Shown piece after piece: positions 22,110-32,731 of a DNA stretch of 56,000 bases. This stretch comes from Owenia fusiformis (taxonomy: Eukaryota > Annelida > Polychaeta > Sabellida > Oweniidae). The DNA is taken from positions 1 through 56,000 of the forward strand of contig CAIIXF020000735.1 in the NCBI GenBank assembly GCA_903813345.2. Reading direction: 5' to 3'. The notes below the pieces were generated by a model. It saw only the letters and a program-made list of their open reading frames with translations. It ran no database searches and was not told the origin of the DNA. The stretch's first letter is position 1, and the number at the start of each line of letters is the position of its first letter. The position numbers and the translations under genes were made by a program.

Positions 22110-23396
22110 TAAGGAGGATAAAGTAGTTTTGAGTTAGATCTTACTGGTCAGGAATACAGCATGTTAGTTGACATATAATCTGACATTCTTTCAGCTATGT
22201 TAGTCCGTGGACATGTTGCACTTACAAAATTGCTTTTCTGAATTTTTTAGCTATCCTGAGAAGATCACTGACTGAGGAGCAGGTACCTGGGCTCGTGCAG
22301 TGTTGAAACCAGAAAAGTTGATTTCTAACACCGAGGTAATTTTTATTTTTAATGTTATCTGCTCTATGCACATGTTCAGAATTTTTGTGTTTTTAAAAGT
22401 TTTGTCCAAGTCAATGAATTTTCTCTGTTCGTATATACCATAGGATAGGCCTTAGAACATGTATAATGAATGCAGGGTTGAAGTTTGACCAATCAGAGTC
22501 TGTTCCCTTGCAAAAATCCTAGTCAATATTTCTGAATAACTCGCAAAAGTGTATACTAAAGTACTACTACTACTACTACACCCAGTTAGACCTCAGGCCA
22601 TAACTGACCTGGTTTCATACAATGCAATGTTGAAATATTAAATAATAATTTTCTGATCTCTTCAAGGTATGGCTATATTATACTCAAATTGAAGGAATTT
22701 TAGAGTAGATCACAATTATGGTATTGTTTTAAGATCCACTGCTGTTTTACATTATAACTGTAACAATAGAATTGCTATTTCATTTATTATATTCCTCAAG
22801 GAGCAATGTACAATGGTGTCTTCACTAATCCTCATATTGTCATTTGCTGGAAAATTTATCAATGTCTTTCCAACCAAGATTGGAACACATGATCAAAACC
22901 ACTGTTGGACATATCCTGTAGAGTGCAGAAACAACTTGAGCTTGTTGGGAAGGCAATAATCCACTTTGATAATTCACAGCTGTTGTATTTCTTTAATTTC
23001 AAGTTTCTTTGAAATTTTGCAGCCATTAATTTTTGCAGATTTGTGACTTCTGAAAATGTGCCCTGGTTTTTTAAGTGACCCTTTTCACTTCAATATAATC
23101 CATGCTTTTCCCTTCACCCAGATATTTTGGCTTCATCTTGAGCCATTTTGTAAGAATGTTCATTTTATTTACAATCTCTTAGAACCTGAAATGCAAATGA
23201 AATGGAATTTTGTGACTATTATATTTTGTGAATTAAAACTATTGGAATTTTGTGACTATTATATTTTGCAATTTTTCCAAAACTCGCAAAAAGCGTGAAA
23301 TATGGTAGCACGTGAAAATAACCAAGAGTACAGTATATCAATTTGATGATATGTCTAGCAAAAGTGGAAATATTATCTGTTCATTACAAGAAAACA
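22110..23396. other. Intergenic stretch without recognisable gene
   Basis: Contains a (TAC)6 microsatellite at 22562-22579. The open frame at 23056-23298 has an internal direct duplication near 23205-23275 (ggaattttgtgactattatattttg) and no domain. Confidence 0.5.
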
Positions 23397-24053
23397 TACC
23401 GTATTCTCTGTAATTAGCGCCCAGATCAGGGCGTTTAGAAAATTGAAAATACATGTTTCAGACCATTCTAATAAGCGCCCATATATAAAATCCAATTCAT
23501 AGTTATGAAAAACACGTTTATGTGTGATGTTCACTTTGACATTTCTCTTTAGTCAAGATATACATGTACATTCACATGCAAGGAAAACATAAAGCATGTG
23601 TCTTTATCCCAAAAAAATATGGCTGCCATTCGTTGTACTTTTGATTAACTTAAACGTCGCCTTAAAAAGAAACAAGAAAGTTCACGACCTTTTGACATGC
23701 GCATAACATCTGCGCAAAACTTTCGAAAATATCTGCCGATAAAATCTTTTCACTTGAACATTTCCTTCATTCATTATGGACATTTTTGAGACCGTATTCG
23801 TTAAGTATGGTTTGGAAAGCATCCAGTGATAGATATTTATTGGGAGGATGCATCTAATTACAAAATGCGTCATGTTTACAGCAGTTTAGTATAAGTATTC
23901 TATTATCGCTCACGGAAAATTCTTTGGAAATTAGATTTCTTCTGATATATTTGTCAATTCTTGGTCATTCCTCAATATTTCTTGAAGTTTGTGAAGCGGG
24001 GATGGGCACTTATTAGAGGGTGGGTGCGGGCAGTAATTACAGAGAATACGGTA
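23397..24053. mobile_element. MITE with TACCGTATTCTCTGTAATTA termini
   Basis: The 20-bp left terminus is matched exactly in reverse complement at the right end (about 24034-24053). GCGCCC-type motifs lie just inside both ends (agcgcccagatc; gggtgcgggcag). TA at each end suits a TA target, as known for Tc1/mariner-like families. No intact transposase is seen. Confidence 0.8.
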
Positions 24054-24764
24054 GTTCCCTTTTCATAATTTTATAATATGGGGTCTTTGGGAAATCTACT
24101 GACCTAGAAGTCACATTTTCGCAGAAAATTAAAATTTCAAAGTTGATAAACAATATTTGATACCACATTTCTAGATGAAATGTAGTGCATCTATTCTAAA
24201 TATGGGTCTAATCTGTGCTCTATATTATTTTAAAAATCTGAAATGCTTTTTCAAAATCTCAGGGGAACTCCCAGTTTTAATAGGGAGTTGGCAGTTGTGC
24301 AGTTAATGGTTTAATTAAGTGAAAGTCATTGATTTATAGTCAAAGGAGTTGGGTAAACAAGGCCATTTTAAGCCCCACCTTTTTTTCAATTTTTCTCTGA
24401 ATTTTATTAATCTATATGATGTATGTGTTTCAAAGGTGTATGAAAATTTAGGTCGCGGTCATATTTCCCAGGTCAAGGTCAAATGTAAAAATACATGATC
24501 TCCTACCAAAATATGCCTTTTTGATCAAAATGTTACATTATCAGGTGGAATTTAGTCTCATAGATGTTGGAATTGCAATATATAGTGAATTGGCAATTTG
24601 CCAAAAATGAGATAATTAGTTTCGGCCTTCATCCTTAACACTGAAAGAGAACAAAAAATACCTAAAACAGTACCTGGAAGCCTTAAACATATTTACTGGA
24701 ACAAAAAGGGGTGAGAAAATTTATCAAAGCTGAAAACTGTTCTCTGATCGAATTTTCCATATAC
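24054..24764. other. Intergenic stretch without recognisable gene
   Basis: No repeats of note and no supported ORF; one short gtcaaggtcaaatg motif near 24471 resembles the satellite half-sites. Confidence 0.4.
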
Positions 24765-25430
24765 AGTATTGGTCCAATATGACCCGAATGTTGGCCTTAT
24801 ATAATATGATGACAATCCCAGTCCAACATCAGGCCCATATCAACCCAAATTAAATAAAATATTCCTTAGCAATATCACCCGTGTAGAACATAGAAATCCA
24901 ATATCACCAAAATATGACCCAGATATTGGCCTTATATTATTCCAATAACAGTCCAATATCAACTCTCATTACCAAATATCATCCAAATATTCTGATTGCA
25001 ATATACCCGATCAAATATCACCAAAACATGACCCAAATATTGACCTAATATTAAAGCAATTTCATCCCAATATCAATCGAATATCACCCAAATATGAGTC
25101 AGATATTCTCCTCATATGATAGTAATATCAGCCAAATATCAATTATATGGCACTCCAATATGACCTGTCTTTGTATTGGCCTCATATTATTCCAATAACA
25201 TGCCAATATCAACCCTCATATCTACACAATATCACCCAAATATTCTCATTGGAATAATACCATAATATCAAACCAATATCACAAAAAATGGCCGAATATA
25301 ATAGCAATTTCAGACAGATATCAATCCAGTGTCATCTCTATATCTCTATAACTCGATAACCCATAGTATAATTAAAGCAATATCAGACCAATATCCGTCA
25401 AAAGCTCTGATATCAATCTGTTGTTGAATC
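24765..25430. repeat. Degenerate CAATATCA-based minisatellite
   Basis: The words ccaatatca, caatatgacc and cccaaatat recur dozens of times at irregular 18-60-bp spacing. The copies are diverged, so this is an old array. No ORF. Confidence 0.75.
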
Positions 25431-25612
25431 TAGATGACAGTTATAACATATTGTTTGTACAACTTTGGCATTCTTTAGTCTTGAAGCTTAATTTTTGAAA
25501 CTTTTCTCAATTATCTAGGAGAATTTATTTGCTAAGTAGAATGAATGACATCCGGCCATTTTGAATTACCAACAAAAATGGCAGGCAAAATTTTCCATAA
25601 AATTCTAAAATT

Positions 25613-25723
25613 CACATAGAGCAAAACTAGTCTCCATCAAAACTATTATCTGTATGCAACTATATAACATTTATGAAAGTAAAGAAGCACTAATTAGAGT
25701 GGAGACTTGTTTTGCTCTATGTG
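25613..25723. mobile_element. Small MITE, 24-bp TIRs
   Basis: The 24-bp arm starting cacatagagcaaaact is matched in reverse complement at 25700-25723 with one mismatch. The total length is 111 bp. Confidence 0.8.
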
Positions 25724-26010
25724 AAAACACTCAAATGATTACTACCTCCAGTCAATAAAAGTGTCACCCAGACTTAGCATGAAATGTCCTTTCAAAGCTT
25801 TACTTACCTTTAAACAGTGCATATTGTTTAAATGAATGGTATATAATGAACAAACAAAAGTATGTTTACATAATCCTGGACAGAAAAATCAAAAACATTC
25901 ATTCAAAGCTCAGTAAATTGGGATTCATCGAGAGGGGTGAAAAATATCATAAATATTTGCCTTCTGACCCCTACCCTCTTTAAAGGTTTCCAACTTCAGT
26001 GTTAAACATC

Positions 26011-26770
26011 TGAGAAGCAATTTCAATTCTCTGAATTATATTCTTTCATAATATCTTTCAGTACCACTGGTCAGTCTAAAGAAAACATTAACAGCTGTTA
26101 CCTCATTTATTAAAACAATGGACAAAAATCTATTAATAGTTGGTTTCCATTTGCTTAGATTTGCCAAATCAAAACTCCATTTTGAAGAGTTTCAGCTGAT
26201 TGAAACACATTGTTTTTGTCTGTTCTTTTGGAAGATGTTGGTAACAGCCATTGATATCTCCAGTTATTGACCAATGATAATGAAAGAATGTGGATACTGA
26301 CCAAAATTTCCTATGAAATAAACATGTAACTGTTAGGTGTCTTATGACTTTTTGAACTGATAACCTTATAAGGTAAGGGATCTATTTAAAATGGCACGGC
26401 ACCACCAACGTGCAATAGTCGTTTTGCTATAAAACAAGTAAAGGATGTCTGCATGATTTAAGTACTAATAGATGATGTTTTCAAAAAATATTATAATTTT
26501 GAAAAAACAGCAATGGCATTCATTTTGTGATGATGTCATCAATTAATATTTCTAATAGGTTGTGTTCACTGTTTCATTTATAGCAAAAAGATTGAATTTT
26601 GAGGTTGGTGACATTGCGCCTTTTTAGCTTACATGTTTAAATAGATCTCACACCTTGGAATCTTATCACTTCAAAAAACTAAAAGATTTTACCATATAGT
26701 CCTATTCATTAAACGATATACAAAACTTTTTTGACAAAAATTAATTTGAGTTTATTTCTAAATGTGAAAT
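26011..26770. repeat. 800-bp tandem duplication, first copy
   Basis: Starts tgagaagcaatttcaatt, repeated at 26811, exactly 800 bp away. Later shared markers are gatactgaccaaaattt, gatctatttaaaa, cagcaatggcattcatttt and attgcgcctttt. No gene is seen. Confidence 0.8.
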
Positions 26771-27390
26771 TATAAGATTCATTATTTGAGAATATGACTA
26801 TATCAAACTTTGAGAAGCAATTTCAATTGTCTGAATTATATTCTTTTATAAGTCTTTAATGGCTTCTTAATCTCTGGTTTGTCTAAGTAAACATGAACAG
26901 TTGTAACCTCATCTATTAAAAGAAAGGACAAGAACCTATGATTTAATATTTAGTTTCCATTAAACATTTTTCAAGAGAGGTTTCACATTCAAATTCCAGC
27001 CATGTTGGTGTCATGTAATTGAAACTCTGCTACCATAGAAAGGCTTCTCAAACTTATATTGCAGTCATATGAAAGTTTATTTCACTTAGGGTTCAGTGAC
27101 ATAAACTGCATGATTCAGTTACTAAATTGTCTTGTAATTGATGTCACCATAACTCAAGGGAAGGAATCTTTTGTATGATTTTGGCATCCGGACCCAATAT
27201 AAGAAGCATTTCAAGGTGACATTGTTTTAAACACATATGTCTAATATGGTTAGATTTGCCATATCAAAACTCCAATTTGAAGAGGTTTTAACTGCTGGAA
27301 TAAAAAAATTGAAATAATTGATTTTTGTCTACCTTTGAAAGATGTTGGTTACAGTCATTGATGTATCAAGTTATTGACCAGTGCTTATTA

Positions 27391-30231
27391 TGTCCCCACC
27401 ACATAGTGTGGGGCCATATCGTTGGTTTAGGCGTGTCCGTCTGTCTGTACGTTCAACAGTTTTCTCCAAAACCGCTACAGATATCATCTTGAAATTTACC
27501 GGGGTAACTTTTGGGAACATACAGATCTGGTAGAAAAAATATCTTCAACTCACTTCATTCTAGATCTGATAAGATTTTGGACATGTTGGCTCAGTCATGG
27601 CAGCCATTTTGAATGTCTTAAGAAAAGTCAGTGAGTGATAATACTTGGTACCATATCAATATGGTGTTTTTGAGTTTTCATTATTTAGTAGCTTCATAAA
27701 TAATTCCAGGTATCTTGCATTGTAAAAGCACATGTCACTTTTGACATTAGTTGTATACGATGATTTTGTCAGAAAAAATTGGCAAAAATTTATATCTGCT
27801 TTTTATTGGTGGCCATTTTTGGATTTTCTGTTGTAGAATTTTGTCTGTAAAGTCTTGTCAACATGTTTCCAGGCTAACCGTTTCATGGATCAATTTCAAG
27901 TTTTCAGGGATGATTCTTAGTGTGCAAATCACGAATAGATTAGTTTTTGGGCATTCTGCTTAAACGTTAAGGCGGCTATTTTGGATTTTTCTTCATAAAA
28001 TCTTGTATGTCAAGTCTTGTGTACACATTTCCAGGCGAAACATTTTATGGATCGATTTCAAATTTTCAGGGATGATTCCTTGAATGAAACTCTTGACCTA
28101 ATTATCCCATTGAATAAAGTTCGGAGGGATATAGGGAACGCTGTCTGTCCGTACGTACGTACGTCTGTCCATCCGTCCGGGCAATAACTCAAATACCATT
28201 GGCCCGATTTTGTTCATATTTTGTACACATACGCCCTATGGGGGTAGAAGTTCTGCTCGAAAGCCGATTTTCAAAATTGCCACTCGTTTCAAAATGGCGG
28301 CCATTTTAGTGATGAATTTACAGTAATTTAGGTACAATATGTTAATGTTAACATATGTACAATATGTTAACTGTATTAGCAATGTGTTTTAAATGTAAAG
28401 AAGTTATATAAGACATAATAAATCTAAAAATGTAGATATTTAAGAAACATTTGGCAGCCATCTTGAAAAATGGCGGCTTTTACATGCTATTTTACGATTT
28501 TTGCTGTAACTTGAAAAGCTGTGGTGCGATTTTATTCATATTTGATATGTGAATACTCCTAAGCATAGCACACTTTTTATGACACTTTGGTTAGAAGGCG
28601 GCTATTTTGAAAATAAACGCCATTTTTACGTGGGTTATTTTACGTTTTTTACTATAACTCAAAAAGTTATAGAGCGATTTTGTTCATATTTGATATGTAA
28701 ATATTCATAAGCATGGCACACTGTTTTATGACACTTTGGCTAGAAGGTGGCCATTTTTACGTGTGTTATTTTACATTTTTTACCACAACTCAAAAAAAGT
28801 AATAGAGCGATTTTGTTCATATTTGATATGTGAATACTCATAAGCATGGCACACTGTTTAATGAAACTTTGGTGGCCATTTTTACGTGTGTTATTTTACA
28901 TTTTTTACTATAACTCAAAAAAAGTAATAGAGCGATTTTGTTCATATTTGATATGTGAATACTCATAAGCATGGCACACTGTTTAATGAAACTTTGGCTA
29001 GAAGGTGGCCATTTTGAAAATGGTGGCCATTTTTAAGCATGTGTTATTTTTACAAATTTTGCTATATCTGATAACGTAGTAGAAGGATTTTGTAAAAATG
29101 ACAGCCTTGGCTGTTTAATGGGATTTGCTACGCTTTGCTGTTATCTAGTTAGTTTTTGAGCATTCTTGGTAAATGTTAAGGTGGCCATTTTGGATTTTCT
29201 GTCCTAAAATATTGTCTGTAAAGTCATGTCTACTACGCATTTCCAGGCGAATTGTTTGACGGATTGATTTCAAATTTTGAGGGATGATTCTTTATATGAT
29301 AATCTCGAACTGATTAGCTTTTGGGCATTCTTGGAAAATATCTGGGCCACCATTTTGGATTTTCATCCTAAAATTTTGTCTGTAAAGTCTTGTGTACATG
29401 TTTTAAGGCGAACTGTTTGGCAGATCAATTTCAAATTTACAGGGATGATTCTTAGTATGCTAATCCCGAACTGATCAGTTTTTGGGCATTCTGCGTAAAT
29501 GTTAAGGTGACCATTATGGATTCTTCATCCTAAAATCTTGTATGTAAAGTCTTGTTTATGCCTTTCCAGACGAAATGTTTTTTGTATCAATTTCAATTTT
29601 TTGTATGGAAATCTTGACCTGATTCGTTTTTGAGTATTCTGGGTAAATGTTAAGGTGGTCATTTTGGATTTTCCATCCTAGAATCTTGTCTGTAAAGTCT
29701 TGTTTATGCATTTCCAGGCGAACTGTTTGATGGATTGATTTTAAATTTTCAGGGATGATACGTTGTATGCAGATCTCTGAGTACTTTTTGGGCATTCTGG
29801 GTAACTGTTAAGGTCGCCATTTTGGATTTTTCATCCTAAAATCTTGTCTGTAAAGTCTTGTCTACTCATTTACGGATGAAGTTTTTTTACTGATCAATTT
29901 CAAATTTTCAGGGAAGATTCTTTGTATGAAAATCTTGACCTGATAAGTTTTTGAGCATTCTGGGTAAATGTTAATGTGGTCATTTTGGATTTTCCAACCA
30001 AAAGTCTTGTCTGTAAAGTCTTTTGAAGAACTGTTTCATGGATTGATTTCAAATTTTCAGGGATGATTCTTAATATATGATAATCTTGAATTGATTAGCT
30101 TTCGGGCATTCTGGGGAAATATCAAGACTGTCATTTTGGATTTTTTATCCTAAAACTTTGTCTTTTTAACTGATTAAGGTTAGCCATTCAGGATGAAACA
30201 AATCTATTGGGAATACCCATTGGTGGGGACA
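27391..30231. mobile_element. TIR element (TGTCCCCACCA) with ~165-bp internal repeats
   Basis: TGTCCCCACCA at the left is matched by TGGTGGGGACA at 30221-30231. A subterminal palindrome (tccccaccacatagtgtgggg) and a gtccgtctgtctgtacg tract follow the left end. The body is diverged copies of the unit also found at 20995-21803, with ggtggccattttggatttt in each. No transposase is seen, so it is non-autonomous. It carries a nested element at 28103-29144. Confidence 0.7.
28103..29144. mobile_element. Nested repeat element with ~125-bp units
   Basis: It interrupts a host repeat unit between cttgacctaa and ctagttagtttttgagc. It opens with tcccattgaataaagttcgg, then gtctgtccgtacgtacg, and contains direct repeats with gcgattttgttcatatttg and cataagcatggcacactg. 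The inverted motif aatggga lies near its right end. Boundaries are approximate. Confidence 0.55.
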
Positions 30232-30264
30232 TGTTGTACACATTTGTGTCCTTGTAAAAGTATG

Positions 30265-30835
30265 TACAGGGTGTTTCATATGTATGCACCCCCTCTAAAC
30301 TCATACATGTAGCATTACCACCCTATCATGTTATATATCATTTTGTTTGTTATGAAAAGTTACATAAGATTGCAAAGTATCACAATCAAGTGGTGTCGCT
30401 GGAAAAAGATATAGTGTGTACAATGTATCAAAGTATGGGTACATGGTCCTTTATGAGCATTTTTGGACCCAGTTCTGTGATCTGTTCACTTTGTCCATTA
30501 CCCATTTTTAATGAAAAAGGTGGAACCATGGTCCCTGGCTTCCTATTAGCCACTCTATGAATCCTGTCTATATATCTTTGTGAATAACTGTCACAGACAT
30601 GTGGACTGAACACTGTCATGATGGTAACAGCTAGAAATGTGCTATACGGAAACTAAATTTTTCCCGTACCTACATCGTTTGATACATTCTTTTTTTCAAG
30701 GACACCCCTGGATTCTGAAACTTTGCAATCTTATGTAACTTTCAATTGAGAATCAAGTGATATATAACATGATATGGTGACAATGCTATATATATGATTT
30801 TAGAGGGGGGTTGTATACATATGAAATACTCTGTA
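30265..30835. mobile_element. MITE with ~115-bp TIRs
   Basis: The left arm 30265-30378 (tacagggtgtttcatatgt to gattgcaaagt) is matched in reverse complement by 30720-30835 with scattered differences. TA at both outer ends suggests a TA target. A 63-codon minus-strand frame at 30428-30619 has no domain I recognise. Confidence 0.8.
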
Positions 30836-31174
30836 GATACTGACCAAAATTTCTGATTAAATAAACATAGCCAGCTATCGGAAATTAGTGAGAGGGAAGT
30901 AGATGATTTCTGCTAGAAACTGAATTAATCTGCAAGAATTATTTTTTCAACAGAAAGTGTATAAGTAAAACACTAAATGAATAGGTACAAGAAGTGGTGC
31001 ACTATGATTTTTTAACTGATTATCTTCGCAAGTGAGAGATCTATTTAAAAAGGCGTGATATTACTAGTGTGCAAAAATCCTTTGCTTTAAAATAAGTAGC
31101 CTATTGGACATCTACAGGACATGTTTTAAAAACTAATAGATGTCGTTATCATCAGTAAATGAATGCCATTACTG

Positions 31175-31914
31175 TTTGTAAAGGAGCACGTAAGTTATCG
31201 CAAACAATTTCAAACGATTCTAACTTGAATTATGAATATTTTTTGATCATGAACATGGGTGTATCTTTTAGATCCATTCATTATCTTCAAGAAAAGTATA
31301 TATAATGATAATTTAGTTAATCAGACCTAATTGATATTGAAGGGGCAATGGACCAATCAACATACTTTTTCATAAATGTTGACCTAATTTTCACCAAAAA
31401 TGCAACCTATTATTAAATTGTTGAATGCATAATTAGAATGTGCTTTGAGACATGTTCGATTTCCTAAAAGGAAAATTTGATTGCTCCAGGGACTTTAAAG
31501 ATATTCAATTTGGATGACCAAAATGAACTGAAACCAATGGATAGCATGAGATTTTTCAATGGAGAAATAACATGGGGAACACTTATCTTAATGCAATTAA
31601 GTTTTTCTTTCAAGAACTATTTGATACATCAAAATAAAGAATAGTAATGCATTAAACATTGTAAAAAATGATTGCATTTTTGGTGAAAATGGGGTCAGCA
31701 TCTTCAAAATGGGGTCAAAAAGTGTGTTGATGGGTTAATTGCTAGTTCAATATCTCCGAGTTTGTTTGAATTTATTATTACTATGCATAATTTTCTTTGA
31801 GATAATGAATTGATCTAAAAGATAAACTTGTCTTCATTGTCAGAAAATAGTCATAATCCAAGATATAACCTTCTGAAATTGTTTGCGATAACCCACATGC
31901 TCCTTTGTTCAAAA
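31175..31914. mobile_element. Foldback element, palindromic over most of its length
   Basis: The left arm containing ttatcgcaaacaatttca is matched by tgaaattgtttgcgataa at 31874. Inner segments also pair, e.g. tatcttttagatccattcat with the region near 31800-31826. It lies between two halves of the second 800-bp copy. Confidence 0.8.
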
Positions 31915-32418
31915 TGTAATAGTGAGTAATGCGGGAGAGTAATTTTAGTTTACTCCCCTCCCCTTTTAATCACTGTTCGATTTTAATTTTTTTATAACAT
32001 ATTCTGACTAATTTTGATAAAACAGCAATGGCATTCATTTTGCGATGATGATGTCATCTATTGTATTTAGAACTCATCTTGTAGACATCCACTGCTTGAT
32101 TTATAACAAAACGATTGATTTCTGCATGTTGGTGATGTTGCGCCTTTTTTAAAATATATCTCACACCTTAGAATCTTATCAGCTCAAAGAACATAAAACA
32201 CCTTACTGATTTTACCATATTGTGTACCTATTCATTCAGCAATTTATTTGTAAACTTTCTGGTGAAAAGGTAAATCTTGCAGATTTGTTTAATTTTCTGG
32301 CATTGCCCCTTCAACCATTTTTGATTACTGGGTGTGATAAAGGGGAAGATATACAAATGACACAGATTTTTTTCTGTTTTTCAGTTGACAAGGGAAGGGC
32401 ATCTGAGGCATTGATGAT

Positions 32419-32446
32419 CGCAAGGTTTATATGCATATACCTTGCG
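32419..32446. promoter_or_regulatory. 28-bp near-perfect palindrome upstream of the Helentron ORF
   Basis: Arms CGCAAGGT and ACCTTGCG surround tttatatgcatat. It lies 286 bp before the start codon. It could be a subterminal element or a promoter-region site; its role is unknown. Confidence 0.5.
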
Positions 32447-32576
32447 TTCGTAGTCTCGATCATATATGCATCTGATTTGCGATCTTTCCTACACTTGTTC
32501 GTAGCAATTCAGTCTGAACAGAACAACTGTACTTGAAATACTGAGTGTACTTTGAGTATTTCCCGTAGAATTGTGA

Positions 32577-32690
32577 AGCAGTGCACAAATGACGGATTGT
32601 CAGAACAGGAAAAATATAGAATTGTGAACAGAATAAATGACGGATTGTCAGAACAGAAAAATTATAGAATTGTGAACAGAGATTTTGAGA
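32577..32690. repeat. 48-bp direct repeat in the Helentron 5' leader
   Basis: gacggattgtcagaacag occurs at 32591 and again at 32639, each followed by a tatagaattgtgaacag segment. A partial third copy of tagaattgtgaa precedes them. Confidence 0.75.
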
Positions 32691-32731
32691 ACATAAAAAC
32701 TGATAGTGCATAAAAACTGTAAATCACAAAT

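Larger units (their letters stand above)
26811..32262. repeat. 800-bp tandem duplication, second copy, split by insertions
   Basis: The markers of the first copy recur in order but are spread over 5.4 kb by insertions at 27391-30231, 30265-30835 and 31175-31914. About 275 bp near 26960-27240 is also absent from the first copy. The copy ends near the start of the Helentron region. Confidence 0.75.

Noticed and set aside
22255-22330. Possible exon with flanking ag/gt near the cctgagaagatcactgactg text
   Set aside because: A single short stretch with no protein similarity I recognise; splice-like dinucleotides are expected by chance.
30428-30619. 63-codon minus-strand frame inside the MITE
   Set aside because: It could be a transposase fragment, but no motif or catalytic residue pattern could be recognised.
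32222-32536. 104-codon plus-strand frame upstream of the Helentron
   Set aside because: It crosses the end of the 800-bp duplication and the palindrome at 32419; no family resemblance and no conserved context.
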